From Actinomadura meyerae (GTDB taxonomy: Bacteria; Actinomycetota; Actinomycetes; Streptosporangiales; Streptosporangiaceae), in NCBI RefSeq assembly GCF_900188445.1, contig NZ_FZOR01000005.1, forward strand, positions 1 to 64,000: a stretch of DNA of 64,000 nt, given 5' to 3'. Positions within the stretch are counted from its first letter, which is position 1, and each line of letters opens with the position of its first letter. Positions 62,985-64,000 of this stretch are shown piece after piece. The notes under the pieces are model-generated. The model worked only from the letters and a program-made list of their open reading frames with translations. It was not told the DNA's origin and did not search any database. The position numbers were made by a program, and so were the translations under genes.

Positions 62985-63506
62985 GTGCAGGCACCTTTTT
63001 ATACGGCAGCGCTGTCCAAGCTCGGCGAGCCTGAAGCGGCCTGGATCTCCGCCGGACGCGCCATCGTGGCCGCCGAGCGTGCGGGCGATGCGTTGATGAT
63101 GGCCGCCGGCGCCTTCCGGCTCGGGTTCGTCTTCCTGAGGGCGCGCCACTTCGACCAGGCTGAGGAGAACGCCCGGACGGCGGCCGAGGCACTGTGGTTC
63201 CTGGTCGATCAGGGCAAGCCTGACGCGATGTCGCTGTGGGGCGGGCTGACGCTGCAACGGACTGTGGCCGCGTCCCGGCTCAATCAGGCGGACCTGGCCT
63301 ACCAGCATCTCGCGCAGGCGCGTGAGGTCGCCGAGCGGCTCGGGGACGGCCGCAACGACTACAACACCGAGTTCGGACCGGCGAACGTCGTCCTGCATGA
63401 GGTCGCCGTGGCGGTCGAGACGCTGCGGGTCTACGCGCACGTCATCCGGTTGGCCGAGGTCGCTGCGGCGGACGTGTTCGCTCGGGTCATGAGCGGAGCG
63501 GCGTAG
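62985..63506 (+). pseudogene. fragment of an XRE/TPR-type transcriptional regulator
   Basis: The frame reads the middle of an actinobacterial XRE-family regulator with TPR-like repeats: 'GEPEAAWISAGRAIVAAERAGD', 'EENARTAAEAL', 'MSLWGGLTLQRTVAA', 'DGRNDYNTEFGPANVVLHEVAVAVE'. The helix-turn-helix head and the C-terminal repeats are absent; after 'VAVAVE' the sequence diverges and stops. A 5' and 3' truncated remnant next to tRNA-Thr. Confidence 0.75.
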
Positions 63507-63533
63507 GCGCTGCTGTTAGCAGGCCCGTTAGCA

Positions 63534-63566
63534 AAAGCCCTCTTGCGGTGATCGCAAGAGGGCTTT
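63534..63566 (-). terminator. hairpin after tRNA-Thr
   Basis: A perfect 14-bp stem (AAAGCCCTCTTGCG and its complement) with a five-base loop, ending in T-rich sequence on the minus strand, lies just after the tRNA gene. A typical intrinsic terminator. Confidence 0.8.
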
Positions 63567-63574
63567 GACTTGGG

Positions 63575-63647
63575 AGCCGCCTGTCGGAATCGAACCGACG
63601 ACCTATTCATTACGAGTGAATCGCTCTGCCGACTGAGCTAAGGCGGC
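63575..63647 (-). tRNA. tRNA-Thr (anticodon CGT)
   Basis: The minus strand folds as a 73-nt tRNA: acceptor GCCGCCT paired with AGGCGGC, D-arm with 'AGCTCAGTCGGCAGAGC', anticodon stem ATTCA/TGAAT around loop CTCGTAA (anticodon CGT, reading ACG Thr codons), and T-arm with 'GGTTCGATTCC'. The base after the acceptor is T and CCCA follows. A terminator lies directly downstream. Confidence 0.95.
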
Positions 63648-63711
63648 CTGCCGTGCGGGGCACGGCGGGATGAAGTCTACCGGGTGTCGGGGGGTGGGTG
63701 TGCACGGGTTT

Positions 63712-64000
63712 TCAGCCGCATGTGGTTCCGGACTTGGGCGGGTCGGTCGTGATCAGGTAGTTGTCGGTGGCCTTGGTGATGCAGGAGTTGCCCTGCAGGT
63801 AGGCGGTGTGGCCGTCGCCGTTGAAGGTGAGGAGGACGCCGCTGGAGAGCTGGCTTGAGAGGTTCTGGGCCCACTTGTAGGGCGTGGCGGGGTCGCGGAC
63901 GGTGCCGATGACGACGATGGGGGCCGCGCCCTTGGCGGTGATGGGCTTCGGCTGCTGGCGGGTCTGGGAGGGCCAGTAGACGCAGGGGAGGCCGCCCCAG
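63712..64000 (-). CDS. alpha/beta hydrolase, TAP-like C-terminal end (partial)
   Basis: The last 95 residues of a secreted peptidase S33/tripeptidyl-aminopeptidase-type hydrolase; the gene's 5' part is outside the window. The catalytic Asp is in 'GTVRDPATPY' and His in 'GDGHTAYLQGNSC', followed by the TAP-like C-terminal pattern ending in 'SGTTCG'. Such enzymes trim peptides outside the cell. Confidence 0.85.
   Translation of the reverse strand, partial: WGGLPCVYWPSQTRQQPKPITAKGAAPIVVIGTVRDPATPYKWAQNLSSQLSSGVLLTFNGDGHTAYLQGNSCITKATDNYLITTDPPKSGTTCG

Overview
This is high-GC actinobacterial DNA with GTG and TTG starts, tightly overlapping operons, F420/LLM-type oxidoreductases, a chaplin-like protein with a class E-like sortase, LAL-type LuxR and PASTA-less Ser/Thr kinase genes. 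The arsenic C-As lyase gene closely matches the type known from Thermomonospora curvata, so a member of the Thermomonosporaceae such as Actinomadura is my best guess; this is inference, not a database result.

Left edge (1-3762): the tail of an IS110-type transposase, then a patch of hypothetical and damaged genes, including a C-terminally truncated regulator/nuclease-like gene head to head with a Phd-like antitoxin gene whose 5' end is unclear. A second damaged patch lies at the right edge (60043-63506), next to a tRNA-Thr gene; it holds a DUF6247 gene with a truncated RelE-like toxin and a fragment of an XRE/TPR regulator. Both patches look like the worn remains of mobile or accessory DNA.

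3806-17292 is a catabolic island. A seven-gene minus-strand operon encodes an SsuABC-type importer (binding protein, ATPase, permease), both subunits of a hydantoinase/oxoprolinase-type enzyme, a GMC oxidoreductase and an aldehyde dehydrogenase. Divergent to it are a fumarylacetoacetate-hydrolase-family enzyme, an acyl-CoA ligase and a GntR/FCD regulator. Sites resembling ATTGTATACAAT lie in front of the regulator and in the divergent promoter, which suggests one GntR regulon. The substrate cannot be read from sequence.

17345-29000 is a mixed housekeeping/secondary stretch: aldo/keto reductase, methyltransferase, two coupled alpha/beta hydrolases, a large LAL-type LuxR regulator, an MFS exporter, a Tat-exported arylsulfotransferase-family protein, an Hsp15-like S4 protein, and a coupled patatin/acyltransferase pair. 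29062-37537 is about the cell surface: secreted GH3 glucosidase, PRC-barrel/DUF2382 stress protein, secreted metzincin-like protease, sortase, chaplin-like repeat protein and an unknown anchored protein.

37739-50729 is an exopolysaccharide region. The minus-strand operon runs sugar-phosphate transferase, O-antigen-ligase-like polymerase, MurJ/Wzx-like flippase, polysaccharide deacetylase, glycosyltransferase, Wzz-like protein, GNAT/CelD-like acyltransferase, glycosyltransferase, mostly with overlapping stop/start codons. It ends against a convergent secreted GH26-like glycosidase gene; an ATP-grasp and a flavin monooxygenase-like gene follow. An L,D-transpeptidase lies divergent to the operon.

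53531-56053 encodes a Ser/Thr kinase fused to eleven 46-residue TPR-like repeats with a six-repeat super-period. 56141-58850 is an organoarsenical detoxification cluster: arsN1-like acetyltransferase, arsM, two different arsR genes and divergent arsI, with clear palindromic operators. The window closes with a tRNA-Thr(CGT) gene and the end of a TAP-like secreted hydrolase gene.
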